Positions 33,750 to 41,911 of a stretch of DNA of 64,000 nt are shown here, in pieces; within the stretch, counting starts at the first letter, position 1; each line of letters begins with the position of its first letter. The stretch is taken from assembly GCA_016714815.1 (NCBI GenBank), contig JADKBZ010000018.1, positions 1 to 64,000 on the forward strand, read 5' to 3'. The translations under genes were made by a program, and so were the position numbers. Source of the DNA: Holophagales bacterium (GTDB taxonomy: Bacteria; Acidobacteriota; Thermoanaerobaculia; UBA5066). The notes beneath the pieces were generated by a model. That model was not told the DNA's origin and did no database searches. It was given only the letters and a program-made list of their open reading frames with translations.

Positions 33750-34954
33750 GGATTCTCGTGAGCGCCGGAGAGGTCTCCGGCGACGTCGCCGGCGCCCGCC
33801 TCGTCCGCGAGCTGCGCCTGCGCCGCTCCGACGTTTCCCTCTTCGGCCTTGGCGGCCCGCGAATGGCGGAAGCGGGCGTGGAAATCCTCAGGGACACGAA
33901 CGCCCTCGGCACCGTCGGCATCTCCGAGTCGTTCCGGGTCGTCCCGGGCCTGGCGCGCGCGTTCGCGTCCCTGCGTCGGCGCGTCGTGGCGGCACCGCCC
34001 GACGCCGCGGTCCTGATCGCCAACGACATCTTCCACGTGATCCTCGGGAGGTGGCTCCGCTCCCGCGGCGTACCGACGCTCTCGTACTTCCCTCCCCAGG
34101 TCTGGATCTGGCGGTCCCTGGCCCGCGTCTTCGCGCGGAGCTTCGACGAGATCCTCACCTCGTTCCCCGACGAAGAACGTGTCTGGCGTTCGGCCGGAGC
34201 CTCCACGACCTTCGTCGGCCACTACCTCGGCGACCTGCTCCGGCCCGCGACGGACGACGAACGGCATCGCGCGCGGGCGGCGCTCGGACTCTCCCCCGGC
34301 CCCGTCGTGGCGGTCCTCCCGGGGAGCCGGCGGGTGGAGGTGAGGCGGCTCGCGCCGGTCCTCCTCGAGGCCGCGAGGCTCCTCGGGGAACGCGACGGGT
34401 CGATCCGCTTTCTCCTTCCCGTCGCGGATCCCCGTTTCGCGCCGGAGATCGCGGCGGAGGTGGCCCGCCACGGCCTCACCGACGTCGTCGTCAACGCCCC
34501 GAGCAGCCACGACGCTCTCCGCGCGGCCGACCTGGCGCTCCTCGCGTCGGGGACGGCCTCCCTCGAAGCCGCTCTCATCGGGACCCCCATGGTGATCACG
34601 TATCGCGTCGCCCTCCTGACGACGGGCGTCGTCCGGAGCGCCATCGCCCTCGGCCTCATGGACTCCGACACCGTCGGCCTCCCGAACCTCGTCCTCGGCC
34701 GGCGGGTGATCCCCGAGCGGATCCAGCGGCAGGCCACCGGAGCCGACGTCGCGGCCGCCGCGGCCGGACTGCTCGGGGATTCCGCCCTTCTTTCAGAACA
34801 GCGGCAGGCCCTCGCGGAGGTGTCGCGCCTCCTCTTCGCCGGAGGGAGCGACGCGCGGGCGGCCGAAGCGGTCCTCGCGGTGGCGGAGGGCCGGCCCGCG
34901 CCGGTTCCGGCCGTCGGCGGGGTCGTCGCCACCGAGGAAGGAAACGGCCGATGA
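33746..34954 (+). CDS. lpxB: Lipid-A-disaccharide synthase
   Basis: The 402-residue GT19 enzyme opens with SAGEVSGDVAGARLV, the family signature, followed by FGLGGPRMAEAG. Later segments include YFPPQVWIWR, VLPGSRRVEV for nucleotide-sugar binding, and LLASGTASLEAALIGTPMVITY. It joins UDP-2,3-diacylglucosamine and lipid X to form the lipid A disaccharide at the inner membrane. GTG start overlaps the small-protein stop. All key regions are present and the length is normal, apart from ~20 extra polar residues at the C-terminus. Confidence 0.95.
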   Translation: MRILVSAGEVSGDVAGARLVRELRLRRSDVSLFGLGGPRMAEAGVEILRDTNALGTVGISESFRVVPGLARAFASLRRRVVAAPPDAAVLIANDIFHVILGRWLRSRGVPTLSYFPPQVWIWRSLARVFARSFDEILTSFPDEERVWRSAGASTTFVGHYLGDLLRPATDDERHRARAALGLSPGPVVAVLPGSRRVEVRRLAPVLLEAARLLGERDGSIRFLLPVADPRFAPEIAAEVARHGLTDVVVNAPSSHDALRAADLALLASGTASLEAALIGTPMVITYRVALLTTGVVRSAIALGLMDSDTVGLPNLVLGRRVIPERIQRQATGADVAAAAAGLLGDSALLSEQRQALAEVSRLLFAGGSDARAAEAVLAVAEGRPAPVPAVGGVVATEEGNGR

Positions 34955-35991
34955 AGACGACCACCGTCGGAGAGATCGCGACGCTCGTCGGCGGGCAGGT
35001 CGAGGGCGACCCGCAAGCCGCGATCGACAGGATCGAGCCGCCGGAGGAGGCCGGCGACGGAGCCATCGCGGTCCTCACGGGGCGGAAGGCGCTCGCTTCG
35101 ATCGCCGGCTGCCGGGCTTCCGCGCTCGTCGTTCCGGCGGGAACGGAGGCCCCCGGGCGACTCCTCGTCCGCGTCGCCGAGCCCCGCAGGGCGTTCCTGG
35201 CTCTCCTCGAGCTCTTCGCGCCCGGCGAGGAGCGCGGGCCGGGCCTCCACCCGCAGTCGTTCGTCGACCCGGGAGCGGTCGTGGGAGAGGGGACCTGGGT
35301 GGGGCCCGGCGCCGTCGTCGAAGCCGGGGCCCGCGTTGGCGCGCGCGTCCGCGTCCACCCCCACGTCGTCGTCGGCGCCGGAGCGCGCGTCGGCGACGAT
35401 TCCGTCCTCTTTCCGGGCGTCGTCCTCTACCCCGGCGTCACCGTCGGAAACCGGGTGAGGATCCACTCGGGAGCCGTGATCGGAAGCGACGGGTTCGGCT
35501 ACGAACGCGACGCTCAGGGCGTGCAGCGGAAGGTCCCGCAGATCGGGACGGTCGAGATCGCCGACGACGTCGAGATCGGGGCGAACTCCTGCGTCGACCG
35601 CGCGACGATCGGCGCGACGCGGATCGGGGCGGGGACGAAGATCGACAACCTCGTCCAGGTCGGCCACAACGCGCAGGTCGGCGAGCACTGCTGCGTCATC
35701 GGGCAGGCCGGCCTCGCCGGGAGCGTGACGGTCGGGCGCTTCAGCGTCCTGGCGGGCCAGTGCGGCATCTCGGACCACGTCAAGATCGCCGAGGGGACCG
35801 TCGTCGGCGCCCAGTCGGGAGTGCCGAACGACATCGGCCCCGGCATCTGGCTCGGCTCGCCCGCGCTCCTGGCGAAGGACGCCCGCCGCATCTTCCCCGT
35901 CCTCGCCCGGCTTCCCGAGCTCCTGCGGCGCCTGCGCGAGCTGGAGGAGAAGGTCGCGACGCTCGAGGGACGGGGAGCGGACGGCGCGTGA
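34951..35991 (+). CDS. lpxD: UDP-3-O-acylglucosamine N-acyltransferase
   Basis: The 346-residue protein has the N-terminal uridine-binding domain (~1-100), then about ten left-handed beta-helix hexapeptide repeats (~105-300), and a C-terminal helix of Leu/Glu heptads (RLPELLRRLRELEEKV). The catalytic His is in VQVGHNAQVG, and IGSDGFGYE is conserved. It adds the N-linked 3-hydroxyacyl chain to the lipid A precursor, with the acyl chain delivered by an acyl carrier protein. It overlaps lpxB by four bases. Local clustering with an AcpXL-like carrier is notable, but the usual donor is the housekeeping ACP. Confidence 0.95.
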   Translation: MKTTTVGEIATLVGGQVEGDPQAAIDRIEPPEEAGDGAIAVLTGRKALASIAGCRASALVVPAGTEAPGRLLVRVAEPRRAFLALLELFAPGEERGPGLHPQSFVDPGAVVGEGTWVGPGAVVEAGARVGARVRVHPHVVVGAGARVGDDSVLFPGVVLYPGVTVGNRVRIHSGAVIGSDGFGYERDAQGVQRKVPQIGTVEIADDVEIGANSCVDRATIGATRIGAGTKIDNLVQVGHNAQVGEHCCVIGQAGLAGSVTVGRFSVLAGQCGISDHVKIAEGTVVGAQSGVPNDIGPGIWLGSPALLAKDARRIFPVLARLPELLRRLRELEEKVATLEGRGADGA

Positions 35992-37001
35992 CCGGGGGAC
36001 GTGCCGTCGTCACCGGCCTCGGCCTCGTCACTCCCCTCGGCGCTTCCCTCGAATCGACCCGTTCGGCGCTGGCGGAGGGGCGAAGCGCGATCGGCCCCGC
36101 GTCGCTGTTCGACGCGAGCCCGTTCGCCTCCGCGCTCGCCGGCGAGACGAGGGATCTCGACGCGCGCTCCCACTTCCGCGTCCCGAAGGCGCTCAAGCTC
36201 TGCGACCGGCGGACGCGCTTCGCCGTCTCTGCCGCGGCGATGGCGCTCGCGCACGCCGGCTTCCCCTCCGCGCCGTGCGACGGCCTCGGCGTCGCGATCG
36301 GGACGAGCGGATCGGACCTCGGCGCCGAGGAGCTCTCCGCGGCGCTCGCGGCCGCAGACGACCCGGGCCTGGCGGCCCGCGACACCACCGCTTTCGGCGA
36401 GGCGGCCCTCCCGGGCCTCAATCCCCTCTGGCTCCTCGTCCACCTCCCCAACATGGCGAGCGCCCACGTGGCGATCCAGCTGCAGGCGCGCGGACCGAAC
36501 ACGACGGTGATGACGGGGTGGGCCGCGGGCCTTTCGGCGATCGTCGAAGGGGCGGCCTGGATCGCCGAGGGGAGCGCCGTCGCCGTCCTCGCCGGAGGGG
36601 CCGACTCCGCCGTCCACCCGTTCGCCTTCGCCGCCTTCGAGCAGGCCGGGCTCCTCTCCGGCCCCTGTCCGCTCGTTCCCGCCGAAGGAGCTGCCGTCGT
36701 CCTTCTCGAGGAGCGCGAGGCCGCGCTCGCGCGCGGGGCGAGGATCCTCGGCGAGGTGGGCGGCCACGCCCTCTCCGCCGGGCCCCGGCTGTCGACTCTC
36801 GCGGCCGCCGCGGCTCCCGCACCGGCGGCGCGGCTCGAACGCCACGCCGGAAACCTCCTCGCGGCGCACGCCCCGGCCGCGCTCGTCCTCGCCCTCGCCG
36901 AGGGCCTCTCGTCTCCTGTCGCGGCCGTCGCCGAGGGGCCCGCAGGGGAAGCCGCCGCACTCCTCGTCTGGCCGCCCGCCGGCGCGGCCCGGAGCACCTG
37001 A
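35988..37001 (+). CDS. Beta-ketoacyl synthase-like protein without the catalytic Cys (chain-length-factor-like)
   Basis: The 337-residue protein has the thiolase-like fold of ketosynthases: VVTGLGLVTPLGAS at the start, LCDRRTRFAVSAAAMAL, and GARILGEVGG late. Where KASI/II enzymes have TAC(A/S)SG, this protein has TGWAAG, so Trp178 replaces the nucleophile. The C-terminal domain is short and the NAHGT and GH active-site His segments are not seen. It therefore resembles the inactive partner of KS heterodimers (chain-length factor). A complete ketosynthase follows two genes later. It overlaps lpxD (GTGA) and shares one base with the carrier-protein gene. The partner role is inference. Confidence 0.75.
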   Translation: MTGGRAVVTGLGLVTPLGASLESTRSALAEGRSAIGPASLFDASPFASALAGETRDLDARSHFRVPKALKLCDRRTRFAVSAAAMALAHAGFPSAPCDGLGVAIGTSGSDLGAEELSAALAAADDPGLAARDTTAFGEAALPGLNPLWLLVHLPNMASAHVAIQLQARGPNTTVMTGWAAGLSAIVEGAAWIAEGSAVAVLAGGADSAVHPFAFAAFEQAGLLSGPCPLVPAEGAAVVLLEEREAALARGARILGEVGGHALSAGPRLSTLAAAAAPAPAARLERHAGNLLAAHAPAALVLALAEGLSSPVAAVAEGPAGEAAALLVWPPAGAARST

Positions 37002-37399
37002 TGAGCCTGTCCCGCACCGAAATCGAGGCCCGCGTCCTCTCCATCGTCTCCGACGCCCTCGACCGTCCCGCCGAATCCGTCACGCTCGACTCCTCCCTCG
37101 TCGACGACCTGGGCGCCGAGTCGATCGACTTCCTCGACATCGTCTTCCGACTCGAAAGCGCCTTCGGGCTGAAGATCCCCGAGGAGGAGATCTGGGCCGG
37201 CTCCTTCGACGGCGTCGGCAGCGATCCCGACGCCCTCGCGGCCCGGCTCGCGGAGCTGAAATCGAGCCGGCCCGGCTTCCGCTGGGACCGGGTACCCGCC
37301 CGCCCGACGCGGGCGGACCTCCCCCGCCTCATCACCGTCGGGACGGTCGTGGAGTATCTCGAGAGGCGTCTGGCGGAAGGAGCCGAGCCTTCGGAATGA
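37001..37399 (+). CDS. AcpXL-like acyl carrier protein
   Basis: The 132-residue carrier has phosphopantetheine Ser41 in LGAESIDFLDIV. The region DFLDIVF...FGLKIP followed by an acidic residue and Trp resembles rhizobial AcpXL, which carries 27-hydroxyoctacosanoate for lipid A, more than AcpP. It is longer than AcpP (~78) and AcpXL (~93). The extra ~35 C-terminal residues include TVGTVVEYLERRL, a second copy-like end of a carrier helix. The gene lies between two ketosynthase-type genes, with one-base and four-base overlaps. A dedicated carrier for a lipid A acyl chain is a strong inference from motif and context. Confidence 0.85.
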   Translation: MSLSRTEIEARVLSIVSDALDRPAESVTLDSSLVDDLGAESIDFLDIVFRLESAFGLKIPEEEIWAGSFDGVGSDPDALAARLAELKSSRPGFRWDRVPARPTRADLPRLITVGTVVEYLERRLAEGAEPSE

Positions 37400-38678
37400 G
37401 CCCCCGCCGCCGCGTCGTCGTGACCGGAGTCGGCGTCGTCGCGCCGGGGGCCCGGGATGCGTCCGCCCTCTGGGCGAATCTCCTCGGCGGAGTCTCCGCC
37501 GTCGGGCCGATCCGGCGATTCGACGCGTCCACGTTCCCGACGCGCATCGCGGCGGAGGCGGACGACCCTGCGGGGGACGCCGCCACGCAGCTCGGCCCGG
37601 ACCTTGGGGAACGCGGAAGGATCTGGGCCTTCGCGGCGGAAGCCGCCGCCCAGGCGCTGGCCGGCGGCGGCCTCGCCCCGCACGGGGCGTGGGCCGCCAC
37701 CGCGGGGCTCTCCCTGGCGACGGGCATGGGGACGTACGGGCACGCCGAGGTCTTCTTCGCCGCCGCCGCCGGAGCCTCGCAAAACGGCTTCGACGGCCGG
37801 GCGTTCTCGGAGGAGCTTCGCCGCGGCCTCCTCCCCCACGCGGCCGACCGGCAGAGCCCGGGCGCGCTCGCCTCGCGGCTCGCCCGCGCCGCCGGGATCG
37901 GCGGCCCGCGGATGGCGTCGATGACGGCCTGCGCCGGCGGCACGCAGGCGATCGGCGACGCCCTCCGCTGGATTCGCCGCGGAGAGGCCGATGTCGTCCT
38001 TGCGGGAGCCTCCGACTCGGAGATCTACCCGATGGGCCTCGCCTCCTTCTGCCTTCTCGGCGCCCTCTCGCGGCGCAACGGAGAGCCGCGCGCGCCAGCC
38101 GGCCATTCGACGCGGGGCGCGACGGCTTCGTCCTCGGCGAGGGCGCGGGGTTCGTCGTCCTCGAGGAGCGGGAGCACGCCCTCGCGCGGAGGGCGAGCCT
38201 CTTCGCCGAGGTGGCGGGGTTCGGCTCGGCCTGCGACGCTTCTCGCGTGACCGATCCGCACCCCGACGGCCTCGGCGCCATCCTCGCGATGCGCCGCGCC
38301 CTCGACGACGCCGGGCTCTCCCCCGGGGACGTCGGCTACGTCAACGCGCACGGGACGTCGACGCCGAACGGCGACCGGGTGGAAGCGCGGGCCCTGGCCG
38401 CGGTCTTCGGCGAGAGGCTCGGCGGCGTCGCCGTCAGCTCGACGAAGTCGATGATCGGGCACCTCACCGTCGCCGCGGGCGCCGTGGAGGCGATCGTCAC
38501 CGCGCTCTCTCTCCGGGACGGCCTCGTCCACCCCACCCTCAACCAGGAGTCGCCCGACCCCGAGTGCGCGGTCGACACCGTTCCCGAAGGGGCGCGGCGC
38601 GTCGACCTCCGCGCGGCCCTGTCGAGCTCCTTCGCGTTCGGCGGCCAGACCGCCTGCCTGGCGTTCGTCCGCGCGTGA
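37396..38678 (+). CDS. Beta-ketoacyl-ACP synthase (FabF-like), one apparent frameshift
   Basis: The N-terminal part has VVVTGVGVVAPGA and the nucleophile in MTACAGGTQAIGD (Cys179). The C-terminal part, in another frame, has DGFVLGEGAGFVVLEE, NAHGTSTPNGD and IGHLTVAAGAVEA with both active-site His, and ends FAFGGQTACLAF. The break is near 38094, within a GC-alternating stretch where one base appears lost. Repaired length is ~427 residues, normal for FabF. It condenses malonyl-ACP with the growing chain on the local carrier. The catalytic triad is complete, unlike in the Cys-less homologue upstream, and the two may form a heterodimer. Overlaps its neighbours by four bases. Confidence 0.85.
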
Positions 38679-39376
38679 AGCTGCGGCTCTCGCTTCCGCG
38701 CCCGGTGGCCCGCGCCCTGGGCCGGCTCTACGGCGTTCTCCACGGGACGCTCCGCGTCGAGGGGCTCCTCCCCGACGGGTCGCGGGTGACGCCCGCCACC
38801 TACCCGTTCGGAAGGGAGGTCTTCGCTCTCTGCGAGAGGGATGCCTTCGCCCTCGGCGGAGCCCTCGGCCGCGCGCGGTTCACGACCCTGATCGCGCCCG
38901 GCCGCGACGGCGACTGGGCGACCGAGGCCGTGGAGGCCTTCGGCTGCCGGGTCGTGAGGGGCGCGACGGAGCGGGGAGGCGCGCAGGCGCTCGCGCGGCT
39001 CCTCCGGGACCTCCCCGGCGACGACGGCCCCCTCGCCCTCGTCGTCGACGGTCCGCTCGGCCCCTCGGGCATCGCCAAGGGGGGCGCCGTCGTCTGCGCG
39101 GCGAGGACGGGAAGGCCGCTCCGACCCCTCGGGGCGGCGTCCCGGCGGGCCGTCGTCGTCGGGCGAAGCTGGTCGAAGATCTGGATTCCGCTCCCCTTCT
39201 CCCGCGTCGTCGTCGTCATCGGAGAGGCCCTGTCCGTGCCGGCCGGGCTCGACCGCGCGGGCCGCGAGCGGTTCGCTGCCGAGCTGACCCTGCGCCTCGC
39301 CGAGGCGCGACGGCGCGCGCTGGCCGAGGTGGCGAAGCGGGAGGACGCGCCGGGAGCCTCGGAGGCCGCGGCGTGA
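38675..39376 (+). CDS. DUF374/lysophospholipid-acyltransferase-like protein
   Basis: The 233-residue protein follows the DUF374 plan: GRDGDWATEAVEAFGCRVVRGATERGG, then LALVVDGPLGP, then AARTGRPLRPLGA. DUF374 proteins are related to glycerol-3-phosphate and lipid A acyltransferases. The usual HSR segment before the first motif is not preserved here (IAPGRDGD), so acyl transfer cannot be assumed. GTG start overlaps the ketosynthase stop. Operon position between fatty-acid and acyltransferase genes suggests acyl-chain attachment to an envelope glycolipid, which is inference. Confidence 0.7.
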   Translation: MKLRLSLPRPVARALGRLYGVLHGTLRVEGLLPDGSRVTPATYPFGREVFALCERDAFALGGALGRARFTTLIAPGRDGDWATEAVEAFGCRVVRGATERGGAQALARLLRDLPGDDGPLALVVDGPLGPSGIAKGGAVVCAARTGRPLRPLGAASRRAVVVGRSWSKIWIPLPFSRVVVVIGEALSVPAGLDRAGRERFAAELTLRLAEARRRALAEVAKREDAPGASEAAA

Positions 39377-39768
39377 GGCGCTTTCTCGGCACCTGGGCCC
39401 TCCTCTCCCCCGCCTACCTCCTCGCCGCGGCCCTCTCCTCCTGGCTCGTCCTGAACCTCCTCGACCTGACGTACGAGGCGTTCGCGGGCTGGCTCCTCGT
39501 TCCCGTCGCGCAGGCGCTCGTCCTGACGGCCAGCTCCCGGAGCGGCCCGCTCCTGCCGCCCGGTCGTCCTCCCCTCCTCGCGTTCGCCCCCCTCGCCCTG
39601 GCCCTCGGCGTCGTCGCCGAAGGGCTCCGGCGGCCGATGGACGCCCGGCTCGGGTTCCTCGTCCCGGCGAACCTCCAGCAGCTCCTTCCCCGCGCCCTCG
39701 CCCTCTTCGCCGCGGCCGCGTTCCTCGTCGCGGCTGTCCGCGCCCACGGCGCGGCCGGGCCCGCCTGA
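39373..39768 (+). CDS. Small polytopic membrane protein A of the lipid operon
   Basis: This 131-residue protein is unrecognised. It has about four hydrophobic segments (LLSPAYLLAAALSSWLVLNLL, LLVPVAQALVLTA, LLAFAPLALALGVV, ALALFAAAAFLVAAV), the last ending in a short polar tail. GTG start overlaps the DUF374 gene stop. The next reading frame encodes a second protein of similar size and character, and the pair may be two subunits or halves of one membrane component, such as a lipid transporter. Function is unknown. Confidence 0.6.
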   Translation: MRRFLGTWALLSPAYLLAAALSSWLVLNLLDLTYEAFAGWLLVPVAQALVLTASSRSGPLLPPGRPPLLAFAPLALALGVVAEGLRRPMDARLGFLVPANLQQLLPRALALFAAAAFLVAAVRAHGAAGPA

Positions 39769-40151
39769 CGGCCCTCGGGGGGCTCCTCTTCCTCCTCGGG
39801 CTCGACGCCGTCCGGCCGTTCCTCGCGGCGCTCCCCGGAACGCTCCTCCCGAAGCTCGGCCTGATTCCCGGCGGCGTCGCCACCTGGGGCGGCCTCCTCG
39901 CCCTCCTCTTCACCGCCGCTCTCGCCGCACAGCGGGCTCTCGTGGAGGCGAGCCCGTGGGCGGCCCGATTCCTCGGCGCCTCGCTCGCCGTCGCGTTCGG
40001 AGCCCTCCACGCGGCGCTCCTCCAGCTCTTCGTCCACCCGTGGCTCGATCGTCCCTGGTCCCTGATCGTCCCCGCCACCGTGACTCTCTCCGCCGCGCTC
40101 GCGGCGGCCGCCGGCCTGGCCGCCCTCGTCCCCCCCCGCGAGCCCGCGTGA
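39765..40151 (+). CDS. Small polytopic membrane protein B, possible CTG start
   Basis: The reading frame is open from 39765 and encodes ~128 residues with about four hydrophobic segments (ALGGLLFLLGLDAV, WGGLLALLFTAALAA, FLGASLAVAFGALHAALLQLF, TVTLSAALAAAAGLAALV). No ATG, GTG or TTG lies near its beginning. The first codon that reproduces the operon's 4-base stop/start overlap is CTG (CTGA). A GTG at 39942 would give only 69 residues and leave a 170-base gap. It overlaps the next gene by four bases. I infer a CTG start or a small sequence error. Confidence 0.5.
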   Translation: MTALGGLLFLLGLDAVRPFLAALPGTLLPKLGLIPGGVATWGGLLALLFTAALAAQRALVEASPWAARFLGASLAVAFGALHAALLQLFVHPWLDRPWSLIVPATVTLSAALAAAAGLAALVPPREPA

Positions 40152-41146
40152 CGGCGAGCGATCTCCTCCGGCCGCTCGTCCTGGCGCGCGACCTCCTCCT
40201 GGCGCTCCTGGTGCTGCCGTTCCTCCTTCCGCTCCGCCTCCTTCCGTGGAACGCCTCCTGCGCGCTCGGGAGCCTCTACGGCCTCGCCGCCTGGACCGTC
40301 ATGGGAAAGGCGCGGCGGGCGGGGCTCGTCAACCTGCGGCGGGCCTACGGGACGTCGATGACGCGCCCGGCCGCGGGGCGCGCCGTCCGGACGGTCTTTG
40401 CGAACCTCGGCCGGAGCCTCGCGGAAGGAGCACGGTTCTCGGCCCTGGCGGCCCGGAACGACGGCGCCTGGGAGACGCTCTACGATGCCGAGGACCCCGC
40501 GCTCGAGGCGCGGATCCTGGCCGACCCGCGCCCCAAGCTCTTCGTCACGGGGCACCTCGGCTCGTGGGAGGTCGCCATGCAGATGCTCGACCTGCGGCTC
40601 GGTGGGCGCGGCGCGGCGGTGGCGCGCCGGGTCGACAACCCGTTCCTCGACGCGCTCGTCCGGCGCGTGAGGCGCGGCGGAGGCGGGTTCATCGAAAAGC
40701 GGGGCGCGGTCGCCCCCGCCCTCGCCGCGCTCCGGTCGGGGACGAGCGTGGCGGTCCTCCTCGACGAGAACGGCGGCCGGCCCGGCCCCTTCCCGCTCTT
40801 CTTCGGACGGCCGGCCTCCACGCGCAAGACGCCGGCTCTCCTCTCCGCCCTCACGGGCGCGCCGATCGTCGTCGGAGCCGCCGTGCGGCGCGGCGAACGT
40901 TTCCTCTTTCGCCTCGCGCTCCTGGAGCCCCTCTCCGAGGCTTCCTCGCCGCGCGACGTCCGCGACGCGACGGAACGGATCGTGAGAATCTGGGAAACCT
41001 GGATCCGCGAGGACCCGCTCCAGTGGCGCTGGATCCACTGGCGCTGGAAGACCCGCCCCGGGGGCGGCCAGGAAACCTATACCCGGCGCGACGTCCGCGA
41101 GGCTTTTTCGTGCGACGCTCCGGACGCCGAGGAGGCCTCCGCGTGA
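40148..41146 (+). CDS. LpxL/HtrB-like lipid A late acyltransferase
   Basis: The 332-residue protein has an N-terminal membrane helix (LLLALLVLPFLLPLRLL) and the family catalytic motif H-x4-E at 136-141 (HLGSWE), followed by ARRVDNPFLDALV and LLDENGGRPGPFPLFFGRPAS. LpxL, LpxM and LpxXL move a fatty acid from carrier protein onto a 3-hydroxyacyl chain of Kdo-lipid A. In rhizobia LpxXL uses the very long chain held on AcpXL. With an AcpXL-like carrier in the same operon, this is the obvious acceptor enzyme. GTG start overlaps the previous stop. Family is firm; chain length is inference. Confidence 0.85.
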   Translation: MTASDLLRPLVLARDLLLALLVLPFLLPLRLLPWNASCALGSLYGLAAWTVMGKARRAGLVNLRRAYGTSMTRPAAGRAVRTVFANLGRSLAEGARFSALAARNDGAWETLYDAEDPALEARILADPRPKLFVTGHLGSWEVAMQMLDLRLGGRGAAVARRVDNPFLDALVRRVRRGGGGFIEKRGAVAPALAALRSGTSVAVLLDENGGRPGPFPLFFGRPASTRKTPALLSALTGAPIVVGAAVRRGERFLFRLALLEPLSEASSPRDVRDATERIVRIWETWIREDPLQWRWIHWRWKTRPGGGQETYTRRDVREAFSCDAPDAEEASA

Positions 41147-41898
41147 ACGCACCCTTTCCCGACCTCTTCGGCCGCGTCGCCATCGTCTCGGGCGGGACCC
41201 GGGGAATCGGCCGCGCCATCGCCCTCGCGCTCGCCGCCCGCGGCGCGCGCCTCGTCCTCGGCTACCGCGCCGACGCCGCCTCCGCGGAGGAGACGGTCCG
41301 CGCGTGCCGCGACCTCGGAGCCGGGGCGGAAGCGGTGCCGGCGAACCTCGTCCACCCCGAGGAGGTGCGGGCTCTCGTCGCGACGGCCGGGGAGCGGGTC
41401 GACCTCCTCGTCCACGCCGCCGCGCTCGGCTCGTTCAAGCCGCTCCTCGAAGTGAAACCGGCCCAGTGGGACCTGACGCTCGCCGTCAACGCCCGCGCCT
41501 TCCTCCTTCTGGCGCGCGCGGCCTCGGAACGGATGCCGGACGGCGGGAGGCTCGTCGGCCTCTCGAGCCTCGGCGGCTCGCGCTTCGTGCCGGAATACGG
41601 CGCCATCGGGCCGTCGAAGGCCGCCCTCGAGGCCGTCGTCCGGTCGCTCGCCTGCGAGCTCGGGCCGCGGGGAATCCTCGTCAACACCGTGTCGGCAGGC
41701 CTCGTGCCGACCGACTCGGTGAAGCTCCACCCCCGGTTCGAGGAGCTCGCCGCCCACGCGCGCGCCGCCTCCCCCCTCGGGCGCCTCGGGTCCCCCGAGG
41801 ATGTCGCCGCGGCCGTCCTCTTCCTCGTCTCCCCGCTCGCCGCGTGGGTCACGGGGCAGACGCTCGTCGTCGACGGCGGCGCGAGCCTCGCGACGTGA
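41143..41898 (+). CDS. FabL-type enoyl-ACP reductase (SDR family)
   Basis: The 251-residue Rossmann protein has the NAD(P) motif SGGTRGIGRAIA (16-27) and HAAALGSF. The active site is Tyr152-x6-Lys159 (EYGAIGPSK), the spacing of enoyl-ACP reductases, not the Tyr-x3-Lys of FabG. SSLGGSR before it and VSAGLVPTDS plus DGGASL after it match Bacillus FabL. It would saturate enoyl chains on the local carrier. No FabG is in the cluster, so the 3-keto reduction must come from elsewhere, unless this enzyme also does it. GTG start overlaps the acyltransferase stop. Confidence 0.8.
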   Translation: MNAPFPDLFGRVAIVSGGTRGIGRAIALALAARGARLVLGYRADAASAEETVRACRDLGAGAEAVPANLVHPEEVRALVATAGERVDLLVHAAALGSFKPLLEVKPAQWDLTLAVNARAFLLLARAASERMPDGGRLVGLSSLGGSRFVPEYGAIGPSKAALEAVVRSLACELGPRGILVNTVSAGLVPTDSVKLHPRFEELAAHARAASPLGRLGSPEDVAAAVLFLVSPLAAWVTGQTLVVDGGASLAT

Positions 41899-41911
41899 AC
41901 CCGGCAGATCC

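Noticed and set aside
41143..41898. FabG (3-ketoacyl-ACP reductase) assignment
   Set aside because: The Tyr-x6-Lys spacing and the surrounding segments match FabL-type enoyl reductases, not the Tyr-x3-Lys of FabG.
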